Positions 16,416 to 24,104 of a stretch of 38,775 nucleotides of DNA are shown here, piece by piece; position 1 is the stretch's first letter, and each line of letters opens with the position of its first letter. Source of the stretch: Clostridia bacterium (GTDB lineage: Bacteria; Bacillota; Clostridia; Oscillospirales; Acutalibacteraceae). The stretch is from contig JAGAVE010000062.1 of assembly GCA_017942105.1 (NCBI GenBank), positions 1 to 38,775 of the forward strand. Direction: 5' to 3'. The notes under the pieces were generated by a model. It ran no database searches, was not told the origin of the DNA, and saw only the letters and a program-made list of their open reading frames with translations. The position numbers and the translations under genes were made by a program.

Positions 16416-17363
16416 ATGAATAGCAACCGCAAATGTTACGCAGTGAAAAACAAAAATGAAAATATCAGGGCAGAATCCCGCTCCGGAAGAGTTTTCACAG
16501 CTATTTCAGATTGGGTTCTTGACAATGGCGGCGTGGTATACGGTTGCGTTATGAGTGATGCCTACACCGCGGAACACATCCGAGCGGTAACAAAGATCGA
16601 CAGAAACCGTATGCGCGGTTCAAAATACATTCCAAGTCATATAAACAATTGCTACTCTCTCTGCGCAGAAGATTTATCAACCGGAAGGCAAGTTCTTTTC
16701 AGTGGAACTCCTTGTCAGATTGATGCTTTAAAAAACTTTCTTTCCGTAAAAAAAGTAGACACAACCAATCTTCTGACAATGGATCTCATCTGCCACTCTG
16801 TTGCTTCACCAAAGCTATGGAGAAAATATGTCGACCACTTGTCTCAAGGAAAAAGAATCGACTGCGTTGATTTCAGAGACAAGAAAAATTTTGGTTGGGT
16901 TGCACACAAGGAAACCATCGTTGTCGAGGGCGTAGAAATTTCTTCCAACGGTTTTTCGGATATCTATTATTCAGACCTTGCCTACCCTCTTCATTGTTTT
17001 AAGTGCTATTACAAAAATTGCAACCGCGTTTCCGATATCACAATTGGCGACTACTGGGGGATTGATAAGCTCGACCCCGAATTTTTTGATAACAAAGGAA
17101 TCTCTTTAGTGATGCTGAATTCAGAAAAAGGTGAAGACGCTTTTTCTGCTTGTTCGAAAGAGCTTGAAATCAGGGAGCATTATCTTATAGACAGCCTACA
17201 GCCCCCTCTTGTTCATAATTATGTAATTCCTAAAAACAGAACCCGTTTTTATAAATCCCTCAATCGTGATAATTTTGATATCCTTCTAAAAAAATTCATC
17301 AAACGACCCGAACTTATTTACACAAAAATAATTTCAATCGCTTTAAAAATCGTAAAAAGGTGA
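16416..17363 (+). CDS. FrhB/FdhB-family iron-sulfur flavoprotein-like protein
   Basis: A 315-aa homologue of the coenzyme F420 hydrogenase/dehydrogenase beta-subunit family. Such proteins are often found beside pyruvyl- and glycosyltransferases in cell-surface polysaccharide clusters. Visible are VLFSGTPCQIDALKNFL (about 93-109), MDLICHSVASPKLW (about 123) and a cysteine set in HCFKCYYKNCN followed by SDITIGDYWGID (about 190-215). Family members usually begin with a 2x[4Fe-4S] ferredoxin segment; this one does not. Instead the next gene carries it. The ATG at 16416 follows GGGTGA with a 4-nt gap; a TTG 12 nt upstream is less likely. The reaction is unknown and redox chemistry on a surface glycan is inferred. 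Confidence 0.8.
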   Translation: MNSNRKCYAVKNKNENIRAESRSGRVFTAISDWVLDNGGVVYGCVMSDAYTAEHIRAVTKIDRNRMRGSKYIPSHINNCYSLCAEDLSTGRQVLFSGTPCQIDALKNFLSVKKVDTTNLLTMDLICHSVASPKLWRKYVDHLSQGKRIDCVDFRDKKNFGWVAHKETIVVEGVEISSNGFSDIYYSDLAYPLHCFKCYYKNCNRVSDITIGDYWGIDKLDPEFFDNKGISLVMLNSEKGEDAFSACSKELEIREHYLIDSLQPPLVHNYVIPKNRTRFYKSLNRDNFDILLKKFIKRPELIYTKIISIALKIVKR

Positions 17364-17370
17364 TATCTGA

Positions 17371-18762
17371 ATGAACAAAGACATTATCCTATTTGACAAA
17401 AAAGAAAATTGTTGCGGTTGTTGGGCTTGCTCAAACATCTGCCCTCAAAAGGCAATCAAAATGTACGAAGATGCTGAGGGTTTTCTTTTCCCCTCAATCA
17501 ATCTAGACCTTTGTGTTTCGTGCCGCCTCTGTGAGCAAGTCTGCCCTATGAAAAAACGCAAGGCACTGTCTGAACAAAAGCAAAATCAACCTCATGTCAA
17601 AATCATCAATTTCAGTATGGATGACAATTACGGTGCAGTTATCGCAGGTGCTTGCCTTGAAAATGCAGTAAAATCCATAGTGAGCGACCATAACATCGTC
17701 GAAACAATAACATACGATGCATCATACACCAAACCGTCCTTTAAGAAAAAATTGTATGCAGAAAAAACGGCGTGGGTTGATCTGTTCAAGGTTTTCCTAC
17801 GAAAAATTCATTTAATAAGCGCAGAGCAAAAAGAGTCTGATCCTAATCCTTTCAAAAAAGTTGTTTCCACCTCTCCGTTGAGGAATCATAGATATAACCG
17901 TTTCAGGTGCAACTTTCTGAATATGACTAAACCCGAAAACGATATCACTCTCTCGGAGTGCCGCGATAACATCAAAGCTCTTATCTGCGGAAGCGATATT
18001 GTTTGGCATCCCAACCTTATCAAAAGAAACCAAGCTAAAGCTTTTTATCTTAACTTTGGCAACGAAAACGCAAGGCGCATTTCCTACGCAGCTTCTCTCG
18101 ATTGCTTTAACGATGAGACCTTGTATGAGCATAAAAGTGAATATAAGAAACGATTAAAATCATTTGATTACATTTCTGTCCGTGAACAGTGCAATGTAGA
18201 TTTCATAAGCTCCGTTTCCAAAAAAGATGTTTCTCTTTGCTGTGACCCTGTTTTTCTTTTTGACAAGAATTTCTTTAATAGTATGATTTCTTCTTCGGAA
18301 GAGCCTATCACAAACGATAAATACATCTATGTTTATATCCTAAGTCATAACGAAAAAATAGCAGAATACGCAACCCGAATCGCAAAAGAAAAAAATTTAA
18401 AAATTCTCTTCTATTCTGAATCTCAGAACGATTTCGGTGAATACGGTATAAACTGTTCCGCCGACGGACCCGCAGAATTCCTTCAGAGAATTAAAAACGC
18501 AGAGTATGTTATTACAACATCTTTCCATTGCGTTGCTTTTTCCCTTTTATTCGAAAAGAAATTCATCGCTTTCAGACGAAGTGGAATGGGACCAAAAATT
18601 GATAACATCCTCTCTATCGTTGGCTTGACCGAGCGTCTTATTGAGGACAACTCCGTTTTTGATATAGATGAGCTGATCGATTTTTCAAAAGTCCGTTCAG
18701 CGTTGCTGCAAGAAAGGAAAAGATCTATGGAGTTCTTGAAAAAATCTCTTGAAAAAATTTAA
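17371..18762 (+). CDS. ferredoxin domain fused to polysaccharide pyruvyl transferase
   Basis: A 463-aa two-domain protein. Residues about 10-60 are a 2x[4Fe-4S] ferredoxin with CCGCWACSNICP and CVSCRLCEQVCP. The remainder (about 75-460) is a polysaccharide pyruvyl transferase-like domain with FSMDDNYGAVIAGACLENAV, ICGSDIVWHPN, ISYAASLDCF, YISVREQ, VSLCCDPVFLF and ITTSFHCVAFSLLF. The enzyme family puts pyruvate ketals from PEP on surface sugars. The gene is 7 bp after the FrhB-like gene, which lacks its usual ferredoxin, so the two probably act together with the electron-transfer module on this partner. No glycosyltransferase or flippase is nearby. Confidence 0.82.
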   Translation: MNKDIILFDKKENCCGCWACSNICPQKAIKMYEDAEGFLFPSINLDLCVSCRLCEQVCPMKKRKALSEQKQNQPHVKIINFSMDDNYGAVIAGACLENAVKSIVSDHNIVETITYDASYTKPSFKKKLYAEKTAWVDLFKVFLRKIHLISAEQKESDPNPFKKVVSTSPLRNHRYNRFRCNFLNMTKPENDITLSECRDNIKALICGSDIVWHPNLIKRNQAKAFYLNFGNENARRISYAASLDCFNDETLYEHKSEYKKRLKSFDYISVREQCNVDFISSVSKKDVSLCCDPVFLFDKNFFNSMISSSEEPITNDKYIYVYILSHNEKIAEYATRIAKEKNLKILFYSESQNDFGEYGINCSADGPAEFLQRIKNAEYVITTSFHCVAFSLLFEKKFIAFRRSGMGPKIDNILSIVGLTERLIEDNSVFDIDELIDFSKVRSALLQERKRSMEFLKKSLEKI

Positions 18763-18777
18763 AAGGATGTGTTTATA

Positions 18778-19815
18778 ATGTCAGGCGTTCTCAACAGCAT
18801 CACGGCATTTTTTATGTCAATCGTTACTGCGATTTCATTTTTACCTATAAACCTCGTTAAGACAATAACACGGGATGACGGTCTGATTGCAAAAATCGGA
18901 TTTTCAGCCTATAACGAACGCGCAGAAAAATTCTGCAAAAATCCCGACACTGATTCAGATTTTGTCCCTCAGGGTCTTTCCTACAGTGATTATCTCGGCA
19001 AGGTGCTCATCTGCGGATATATGAACACGCAGGGCAATTCAAGAATTTATGTTATTGACCCCGAAAGCGGAGAAACTGAAAAGTATGTTTCTCTTGTTGA
19101 AGTTGATGGCGACGACTATACGGGTCACTGCGGCGGAATCGCTTCCTTTGAAGGTAACGCATGGGTCGTTTCGGGCAAATACGCTCGCAGGCTTGATTTG
19201 AACACGCTCAGAGACGCGGAAAATGAAGCTTGCGTTCAGTTTGTTGACGAATTCAACACGGGAACAAGAGCCTCATATGCAAACTGCTCTAACGGCATCC
19301 TCTGGATCGGTGAATATCACAAGGACGGTGACGATTATGTAACGGACGAATCGCACCACCTGACCTCTCCCGACGGAGAAAATATGTCTGCCTGGACTTG
19401 CGGCTATATTCTTGAAAGCGGAAATCCGCAGGGATTTTCATACGACGGAAATTCGAAAAAGATTACCACCCCCGATATCATTCTTGAAACCGAATCGATG
19501 TGCCAGGGCTTCACTCAGCTTCCCGACGGCAGGTTTGTTACAAGTATTTCAGGTAAAATCACAAAATCTGAGTTTAACTTTTACGAAAACATTCTCGACG
19601 GCGAGGCGGACGGAACTGTTACCGTTTCAGGAAAAGAGGTTGACCTTTATTTCCTTGATTCCGCGGCAAGAGTTGACTCGTTAAAGGTCCTCCCCCGTTC
19701 CGAAGGCGTTGATGTTTATAACGGTAGGCTTCTCGTTTTATATGAATCGGGATGCAGAAAGATGCTTGCCGCACAGATAGTGAGAACAGACTATGTATGG
19801 AGCGTTGAAGTCTGA
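18778..19815 (+). CDS. secreted protein of unknown function, propeller-like
   Basis: A 345-aa protein with an N-terminal hydrophobic segment (ITAFFMSIVTAISFLPINLV) that looks like a signal peptide or anchor. The body has repeated WIGEY-, VLICGY- and RIYVIDPESG-like strands with aromatic and Gly-rich turns, suggesting a beta-propeller. I do not recognise the family. ATG 18778 fits the AAAAGGA ribosome binding site better than the GTG at 18769. It follows the pyruvyltransferase by 15 bp with no terminator between, so it may be the third gene of that operon. A terminator follows its stop. Confidence 0.7.
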   Translation: MSGVLNSITAFFMSIVTAISFLPINLVKTITRDDGLIAKIGFSAYNERAEKFCKNPDTDSDFVPQGLSYSDYLGKVLICGYMNTQGNSRIYVIDPESGETEKYVSLVEVDGDDYTGHCGGIASFEGNAWVVSGKYARRLDLNTLRDAENEACVQFVDEFNTGTRASYANCSNGILWIGEYHKDGDDYVTDESHHLTSPDGENMSAWTCGYILESGNPQGFSYDGNSKKITTPDIILETESMCQGFTQLPDGRFVTSISGKITKSEFNFYENILDGEADGTVTVSGKEVDLYFLDSAARVDSLKVLPRSEGVDVYNGRLLVLYESGCRKMLAAQIVRTDYVWSVEV

Positions 19816-19830
19816 CAATTCCAAAAAACC

Positions 19831-19864
19831 AAAGCAGTACATCAGTTGAATGTGCTGCTTTTTT
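19831..19864 (+). terminator. intrinsic terminator
   Basis: AAAGCAGTACA (19831-19841) pairs with TGTGCTGCTTT (19851-19861, one U-G pair) and is followed by TTT. It ends the pyruvyltransferase operon. Confidence 0.8.
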
Positions 19865-19865
19865 G

Positions 19866-19894
19866 TTGCAATCTTCAATTTGGTTTGTTATAAT
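19866..19894 (+). promoter_or_regulatory. promoter of the cobalamin riboswitch transcript
   Basis: TTGCAA (19866-19871), a 17-bp spacer and TATAAT (19889-19894) with extended TGT. Transcription would begin near 19901, just before the aptamer. Confidence 0.65.
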
Positions 19895-19919
19895 GTTTAC
19901 ACACAAAAGAATAAACACA

Positions 19920-20112
19920 GTTCAACCGGGTTTCCCGGTGGTCGGGCATATTTCAAATATGTTCGGGGATAAGGAAATCGCAGTGAAAGTCTGCGGCAAC
20001 AGCCATTACCGTAACTGAAAACATTTGTATTTCTCAAGTCGGAATGCTTATCGTTCTGTGCCTCGTAAAAGTCTCTTGGGCAAAGTGGGAGAGATGAAGG
20101 ATATTTAAAGAT
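19920..20112 (+). ncRNA. cobalamin riboswitch aptamer
   Basis: The leader holds the conserved cobalamin aptamer parts in order. A CCGGG/CCCGG hairpin is followed by ATAAGGAA, GCAGTGAAAGTCTGC (the GTGAAA box in a short stem), the CAACAGCCATTACCGTAA loop (B12-box equivalent), and AAGTCGGAATGC near 20036-20047. The outer part ends near 20110. Two hairpins follow before the gene and form the expression platform. Ligand binding should repress the lipoprotein gene at 20213 if the usual terminator logic holds; the exact adenosyl/aquo class cannot be told. Confidence 0.85.
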
Positions 20113-20175
20113 ACGGCAGGGTATCTTTGTTTTTGTTTTCTTCAGCACCCCACGGAGGGTGCTTTTATTTTATCC
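20107..20175 (+). terminator. riboswitch expression platform: two tandem hairpins
   Basis: AAAGATAC (20107-20114) pairs with GTATCTTT (20121-20128) and is followed by GTTTTTGTTTTC. AGCACCC (20144-20150) pairs with GGGTGCT (20157-20163) and is followed by TTTATTTTATCCTTTTT. Either can act as an intrinsic terminator; the GC-rich second one is stronger. A pairing of the aptamer end with the first hairpin arm would give an antiterminator. That part is inference. Confidence 0.7.
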
Positions 20176-20212
20176 TTTTTGTGAAATTATAAAGCGAAAG
20201 GATTTTTATTTT

Positions 20213-20644
20213 ATGAAGAAAACAGTAACCTCAATTACCGCCGTTTTTATGGCTCTTATAATCACACTCTGCTTTGCATCCTGCGCAAACACCGTAGACA
20301 AAACAGGTCTTTGGGAAAACGCGACATACCTAAAGGATGAAACCTTCGGAAAAGGTGAAAAAAGTATTCAGGTCGAAGTTGTTGCGGAAGATCAGTCTGT
20401 TACATTCACAATCAACACTGACAAAGAAACCCTCGGCGAAGCTCTTCTTGAGCATAAGCTCGTTTCGGGAGAAAACGGAGCTTACGGACTTTACATTAAA
20501 ACCGTAAATGGTATTCTTGCAGACTATGACATCGACCAAAGCTATTGGGCGCTGAATAAAAACGGTGAAGCGCTAACAACCGGCGCTGACGGAGAAAAAA
20601 TCTCCGACGGCGGACACTATGAATTTGTTTACACAAAATCTTAA
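20213..20644 (+). CDS. DUF4430 (transcobalamin C-terminal-like) lipoprotein
   Basis: A 143-aa surface lipoprotein. The signal peptide ends in the lipobox FASC, with the modified cysteine at about residue 23 and ANTVDK after it. The C-terminal two thirds match the DUF4430 / transcobalamin-like beta domain: GLYIKTVNGILADYD, SYWALNKNGEALTTGAD and a final DGGHYEFVYTK. In vertebrate transcobalamin and intrinsic factor this domain helps clasp vitamin B12. A cobalamin riboswitch lies directly upstream, so this is very likely a corrinoid-binding capture protein on the outer face of the membrane. No BtuCDF-type transporter is adjacent. The ATG at 20213 follows AAAGGA; an upstream in-frame start would fall inside the terminator region. 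Confidence 0.85.
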   Translation: MKKTVTSITAVFMALIITLCFASCANTVDKTGLWENATYLKDETFGKGEKSIQVEVVAEDQSVTFTINTDKETLGEALLEHKLVSGENGAYGLYIKTVNGILADYDIDQSYWALNKNGEALTTGADGEKISDGGHYEFVYTKS

Positions 20645-20649
20645 AGCTT

Positions 20650-20694
20650 AAAAACCAACAAGCCTTCACCTGTCTGAGGGCTTGTTGGTTTTTT
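20650..20694. terminator. strong intrinsic terminator
   Basis: AAAAACCAACAAGCC (20650-20664) pairs with GGCTTGTTGGTTTTT (20679-20693), followed by further T. It ends the lipoprotein transcript. The A-rich 5' side suggests it may also serve the convergent EEP gene, whose stop is about 55 bp away. Confidence 0.88.
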
Positions 20695-20747
20695 CTCAAA
20701 AAATACAAGGATTAAGTTTTTACCGAAAACGGATAAGATTTATCAAA

Positions 20748-21623
20748 TCAGAAAATCACATCTGCACAGATTGCCGCGTGGTCAGAAAGGTACATATCCC
20801 CGATTTTCTCATCGATGATTTTGTAATTTTCAACCTTTACTCCGTCAGAAACAAAAACAAAGTCAATCGGTCTCGTTTCGAAAATATTTTTGCCGTAGTT
20901 GATAAAGGTTGCTCCGTCGTCTGAATTTTTAGCGAGGTATTTTGTATCATTCAGGCAGGGCTTCATTTCATTATAAGCATCTGCGCCTTCTTTAGTATTG
21001 AAATCACCCGTACACACAACGGGATAACCCTTTGACTTCAGCTCTTCAATTTTAACCTTGAGAACATTTATCTGCTTAACTCTTACGGATTCAAGAACAT
21101 GATCAAGGTGCGTGTTGATATGAGTATAAATTTCTCCCGTTTCTTTGTTTTGCAATGTTGCCCAGGTTGCAATTCTCGGGCAGAAGGACAATGTAAATTT
21201 CGAAGCAAATTCATCGGGAGTATCGGAAAGCCAGATCGTTCCGCTGTCAAGAAGATTGTATTTATCCTTAAGGTAGAAAACAGCCGAAGCCTCTGAGCTT
21301 GCCTTGCCGTCACGCATCTGACTGACGCAACCGTATTCCGGAAGCTTTTCCGTAAGAATTTCAATCCACTCTGCCGTTGCCTCCTGCACGCCGAAGGAAT
21401 CGGGTGCGTACTGTTCAAGAGCTGCTGTAATAAGCTGACTTCTGCCCTTGACAGAGCCGAAGGTATCGTCCTTGCAACGGACATTGAAGGAAACGATTCT
21501 CACGCTGTCGGCAGGCTTTTCAGGCACATTTGCAATCGTAAAGCTCTCAGGAGCGTATGAGCCGAGTGTAAAAAGAAGTGAAAGAAACAATGCTGTAAGC
21601 TGGTTTATAATATACATAAACAT
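20748..21623 (-). CDS. secreted endonuclease/exonuclease/phosphatase family protein
   Basis: A 291-aa exported member of the EEP (DNase I-like) superfamily. A signal peptide covers the first 20-25 residues (INQLTALFLSLLFTLGSYA). The catalytic series is complete: SFNVRC, FGVQEATAEW (metal Glu), INTHLDH (His), VVCTGDFNT (Asp/Asn) and the terminal LSDHAAI (Asp-His). Relatives are nucleases, sphingomyelinases and inositol phosphatases; the substrate is not determined here. It lies 63 bp downstream of the GH110-like gene on the same strand, but an extended -10 (21652-21644, minus) suggests separate transcription. Confidence 0.85.
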   Translation of the reverse strand: MFMYIINQLTALFLSLLFTLGSYAPESFTIANVPEKPADSVRIVSFNVRCKDDTFGSVKGRSQLITAALEQYAPDSFGVQEATAEWIEILTEKLPEYGCVSQMRDGKASSEASAVFYLKDKYNLLDSGTIWLSDTPDEFASKFTLSFCPRIATWATLQNKETGEIYTHINTHLDHVLESVRVKQINVLKVKIEELKSKGYPVVCTGDFNTKEGADAYNEMKPCLNDTKYLAKNSDDGATFINYGKNIFETRPIDFVFVSDGVKVENYKIIDEKIGDMYLSDHAAICADVIF

Positions 21624-21686
21624 CCTCCTATCAATTTTTTAATATTATAACACTATTTTCTGAAATCGCAAATGTTTTCAGAAAAA

Positions 21687-23546
21687 TCAGAGCTGAGAAT
21701 TAATCATCGACCAGACACGGACATTTTTTGCAACTGCAACCTCTTTGAAGCGAAGGAAACCTCCGTCTGCAAAATAATTATCCGAATATATAACATTGTA
21801 ACAGTGTTTGCCGAATTCCATTCTGCCCTGAACGGAAGAAGAATCAAAGAAATCTCCCGTATCAACAGCATTGTTGCTGATAACAAGACCGTTGACATTA
21901 TTCACCCTGAGCAGGTTAGACGGCATATCCGTAAATGTATTTCCCGTAATTTCAACATTCGTGAAAACGGCTGTTTCTGCAGTGCCACCCGCGATATTTG
22001 TTCCGATTTCTATTACCGTACCCCAATCGCTGTAATTGCATTTTTCAAAGGAGTTGTTACGGATAACGAGATTGTCAACTCCCGTTCCCTCCTGCCAAAG
22101 AGTCGGCTCAATATCCATAACGACCTTTATAGCCTGCGCCATCGTTTTGTAAAAGCGATTATTTTCGCAAAGACCGTTTGAAGACTGAAGAAGCAAACCT
22201 CTTGCTCTGTTTTCGTGAAAATAATTATCCCTGATAACATAATTGCCGCTGTTGCACTCCATACTGTAAGCCGTCCAGCCCTCCGTCACACCTTCGGGCA
22301 AGCTCTCAACGATAACCTCTTTTGTTATCCAATCAATGTCTTTGACCGAAACAATCTTTGCCTTCACATCAGTATTTTCAAATTTTTCGTTTTTGAATGC
22401 AAGAGTGTCGCCCGCTTTCAGCCTCATAGCAGATGCGGTAAGAACGAGCCTGTTTCCGTTCGCGGAGGAAACATAGCCGAGACCGTCGTGAACATTGATT
22501 GCGTCATCGCCCATTCCGCTTATGTCACAGCCTGAAATATTGAAGCAACCGTCAGTGTTGACAATATGAATCGCATCGGCAGTCAGCGAAACGCAACGCT
22601 TCTCCTTATACTCGGGATTGACGCCGATAAAGCTGTTGATTATCTGAAAATGTGATACATTACCCTCGCAGATATATGCCATTCCCGCACTGCCATAGAT
22701 GCTGACATTATCGAAAGTAAGATTCTCACTGTAATCTCTAAGGTTAAAAACCGTTCCGTCATAGACATAATGCCTGAGAATATATGTTTCGCCATCCTCA
22801 AAGCCGTCTAAGCATCCGTTATGAACAACGCGCAGAGTGTCGTCGGCAATTTTTTGAGAAGAAACAATGTTCGTTGCATCCTGATAAAGATAATTTTCTT
22901 TTGTTGAGCACCTTGCGCCGAAGGTAAATGTTTCGGGGTCACACTGAGTTATTGCTTCAAGACTGATATTCTCCTTGCAATATTCCGCATCCCTGAAAAC
23001 AAGGTCAATTGTATTGGCTTCGGGATTGCTGTTTTTAACAGTAACGATTGAGGCTAACGGACTTTCCTCCCAGTTCCAATCAAAGTTGAGATTACGGATT
23101 TCAACGCAATCGCTGTTTCTGATAAAAATTTTATATCCTGTTGAAGAGAAAATAAATGTTGCATCCGAGCCTTCAATCAGCAGATCTGTGCAACCGTTCG
23201 CATCAAGGGAAGCGGAGCTTCTGAAATAATATATACCCTTTTCAATAACAAGCTTTGTCCCGGGATGCTCAGAGCAGTAATTCAAGGCGCTCTGAAAAGC
23301 AGCAAAATTATCTTCGCTCTCCTGCGAAAGGCCGAAAAACGAGGCGTTGACCTCATTGAGCGCCTCTTCCTTCGGACGCCGGATATAAAACCTCGTACCT
23401 GATGCACCGTTGATTTCGTCTGCCGTTATGCGTTCGCTCAGGCTGTCTGTTTTTTCAACAAGCACATCACCCTTTTGATGAAGAGGAGTTGCAGAAGTGA
23501 ACAGCATAATTATCGATGCAATGAATGATACTATTTTCAAAAGCAT
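21687..23546 (-). CDS. secreted right-handed beta-helix protein, GH110-like
   Basis: A 619-aa exported protein with a signal peptide at residues 1-20 (LLKIVSFIASIIMLFTSATP). The body is a right-handed parallel beta-helix: an N-terminal pectate-lyase-like cap (FAAFQSALNYCSEHPGTKLV) and many NxSxxGN-type turns. Segments TADAIHIVNTDG, GMGDDAINVHDGLG, ENRARGLLLQSSNGLCENN and VIRNNSFEKC resemble GH110 alpha-1,3-galactosidases, which carry DGIHF, DDATNVHG and RARGILL motifs in the same order. I therefore favour a galactosidase-like enzyme acting on host or plant glycans, but a general beta-helix glycan-binding role remains possible. Confidence 0.7.
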   Translation of the reverse strand: MLLKIVSFIASIIMLFTSATPLHQKGDVLVEKTDSLSERITADEINGASGTRFYIRRPKEEALNEVNASFFGLSQESEDNFAAFQSALNYCSEHPGTKLVIEKGIYYFRSSASLDANGCTDLLIEGSDATFIFSSTGYKIFIRNSDCVEIRNLNFDWNWEESPLASIVTVKNSNPEANTIDLVFRDAEYCKENISLEAITQCDPETFTFGARCSTKENYLYQDATNIVSSQKIADDTLRVVHNGCLDGFEDGETYILRHYVYDGTVFNLRDYSENLTFDNVSIYGSAGMAYICEGNVSHFQIINSFIGVNPEYKEKRCVSLTADAIHIVNTDGCFNISGCDISGMGDDAINVHDGLGYVSSANGNRLVLTASAMRLKAGDTLAFKNEKFENTDVKAKIVSVKDIDWITKEVIVESLPEGVTEGWTAYSMECNSGNYVIRDNYFHENRARGLLLQSSNGLCENNRFYKTMAQAIKVVMDIEPTLWQEGTGVDNLVIRNNSFEKCNYSDWGTVIEIGTNIAGGTAETAVFTNVEITGNTFTDMPSNLLRVNNVNGLVISNNAVDTGDFFDSSSVQGRMEFGKHCYNVIYSDNYFADGGFLRFKEVAVAKNVRVWSMINSQL

Positions 23547-23607
23547 GAAAACACCTCTCTTTTATAAAAACAATAATATCACTTTTAAGTCTTCTTTTCA
23601 AGCTACT

Positions 23608-23643
23608 GACATCGGCTGAAACCCGATGTCGTTTTTTATTTTT
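23608..23643 (+). terminator. orphan intrinsic terminator hairpin
   Basis: GACATCGG (23608-23615) pairs with CCGATGTC (23623-23630) and is followed by GTTTTTTATTTTT. The U-tract is on the + strand, but no + gene lies upstream, and the promoter of the next gene appears downstream. It may shield the cassette or attenuate a longer leader. Confidence 0.7.
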
Positions 23644-23680
23644 AATAAAACTTAAACATTTCTAAAAAAAATCAAAAACA

Positions 23681-23708
23681 TTGACACGGTATAATGAGCC
23701 CGTAAAAT
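23681..23708 (+). promoter_or_regulatory. probable promoter of the membrane-protein/ABC cassette
   Basis: TTGACA (23681-23686), a 16-bp spacer and TAAAAT (23703-23708). A TATAAT at 23690-23695 is an alternative -10 but has no -35 at the right distance. Transcription would start near 23715, giving a very short leader. Confidence 0.5.
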
Positions 23709-23727
23709 TAAGAAAGAGGTTATAGCT

Positions 23728-24099
23728 ATGAACAAAAATGATCAGGAATTTCTCGTGCAAAAAATCCGTACACAGTATATGGAAAAGGAACACACTTCTC
23801 TCGACGAACTCAAAGAGCTTGACGCTAAAGTCAAGCGCCCTGCAAATGTTTTTGCATACATTTTCGGCACAATTGCCGCACTCATTATGGGCTGCGGAAT
23901 GAGCCTTGTTATGACAGACATTTCAAAGATGATCGGCCTTGGCAACCCTATACTTTACGGCATCATCATCGGTATCATCGGAATGGTTATGGCGATTGTC
24001 AACTACCCGATTTATAAAAAAATTCTCGACTCCCGCCGTAAAAAATACGCAGATGAAGTTTTCGCACTGAGCGATAAAGTTATGAAGGTTGAGAGGTAA
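23728..24099 (+). CDS. small two-helix membrane protein, paralogue A
   Basis: A 123-aa protein with a soluble charged N-terminus (about 1-38) and two membrane helices (about 40-62 and 70-92) joined by the motif GMSLVMTDI. A charged C-terminal helix follows. It is clearly related to the protein at 30665-31072: both share a short Asp-Ala-Lys/Glu-Val segment, G-x-I-x-x-L-x-MGxGMSLxMTDI and YPxYxK. Relatives are sometimes labelled dihydropteridine reductase, but no such enzyme fold is visible. Function unknown. The two paralogues flank an ABC/two-component cassette, implying a shared role in it. Confidence 0.75.
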   Translation: MNKNDQEFLVQKIRTQYMEKEHTSLDELKELDAKVKRPANVFAYIFGTIAALIMGCGMSLVMTDISKMIGLGNPILYGIIIGIIGMVMAIVNYPIYKKILDSRRKKYADEVFALSDKVMKVER

Positions 24100-24104
24100 G
24101 AGAT

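Noticed and set aside
23681-23695. TTGACA directly followed by TATAAT
   Set aside because: Only 3 bp separate them, so they cannot act as one promoter; TAAAAT at 23703 is a better partner of the TTGACA.
23728-24099. Dihydropteridine reductase label for the small membrane protein
   Set aside because: It has two membrane helices and no nucleotide-binding fold; the label seems to be a carried-over annotation for this family.
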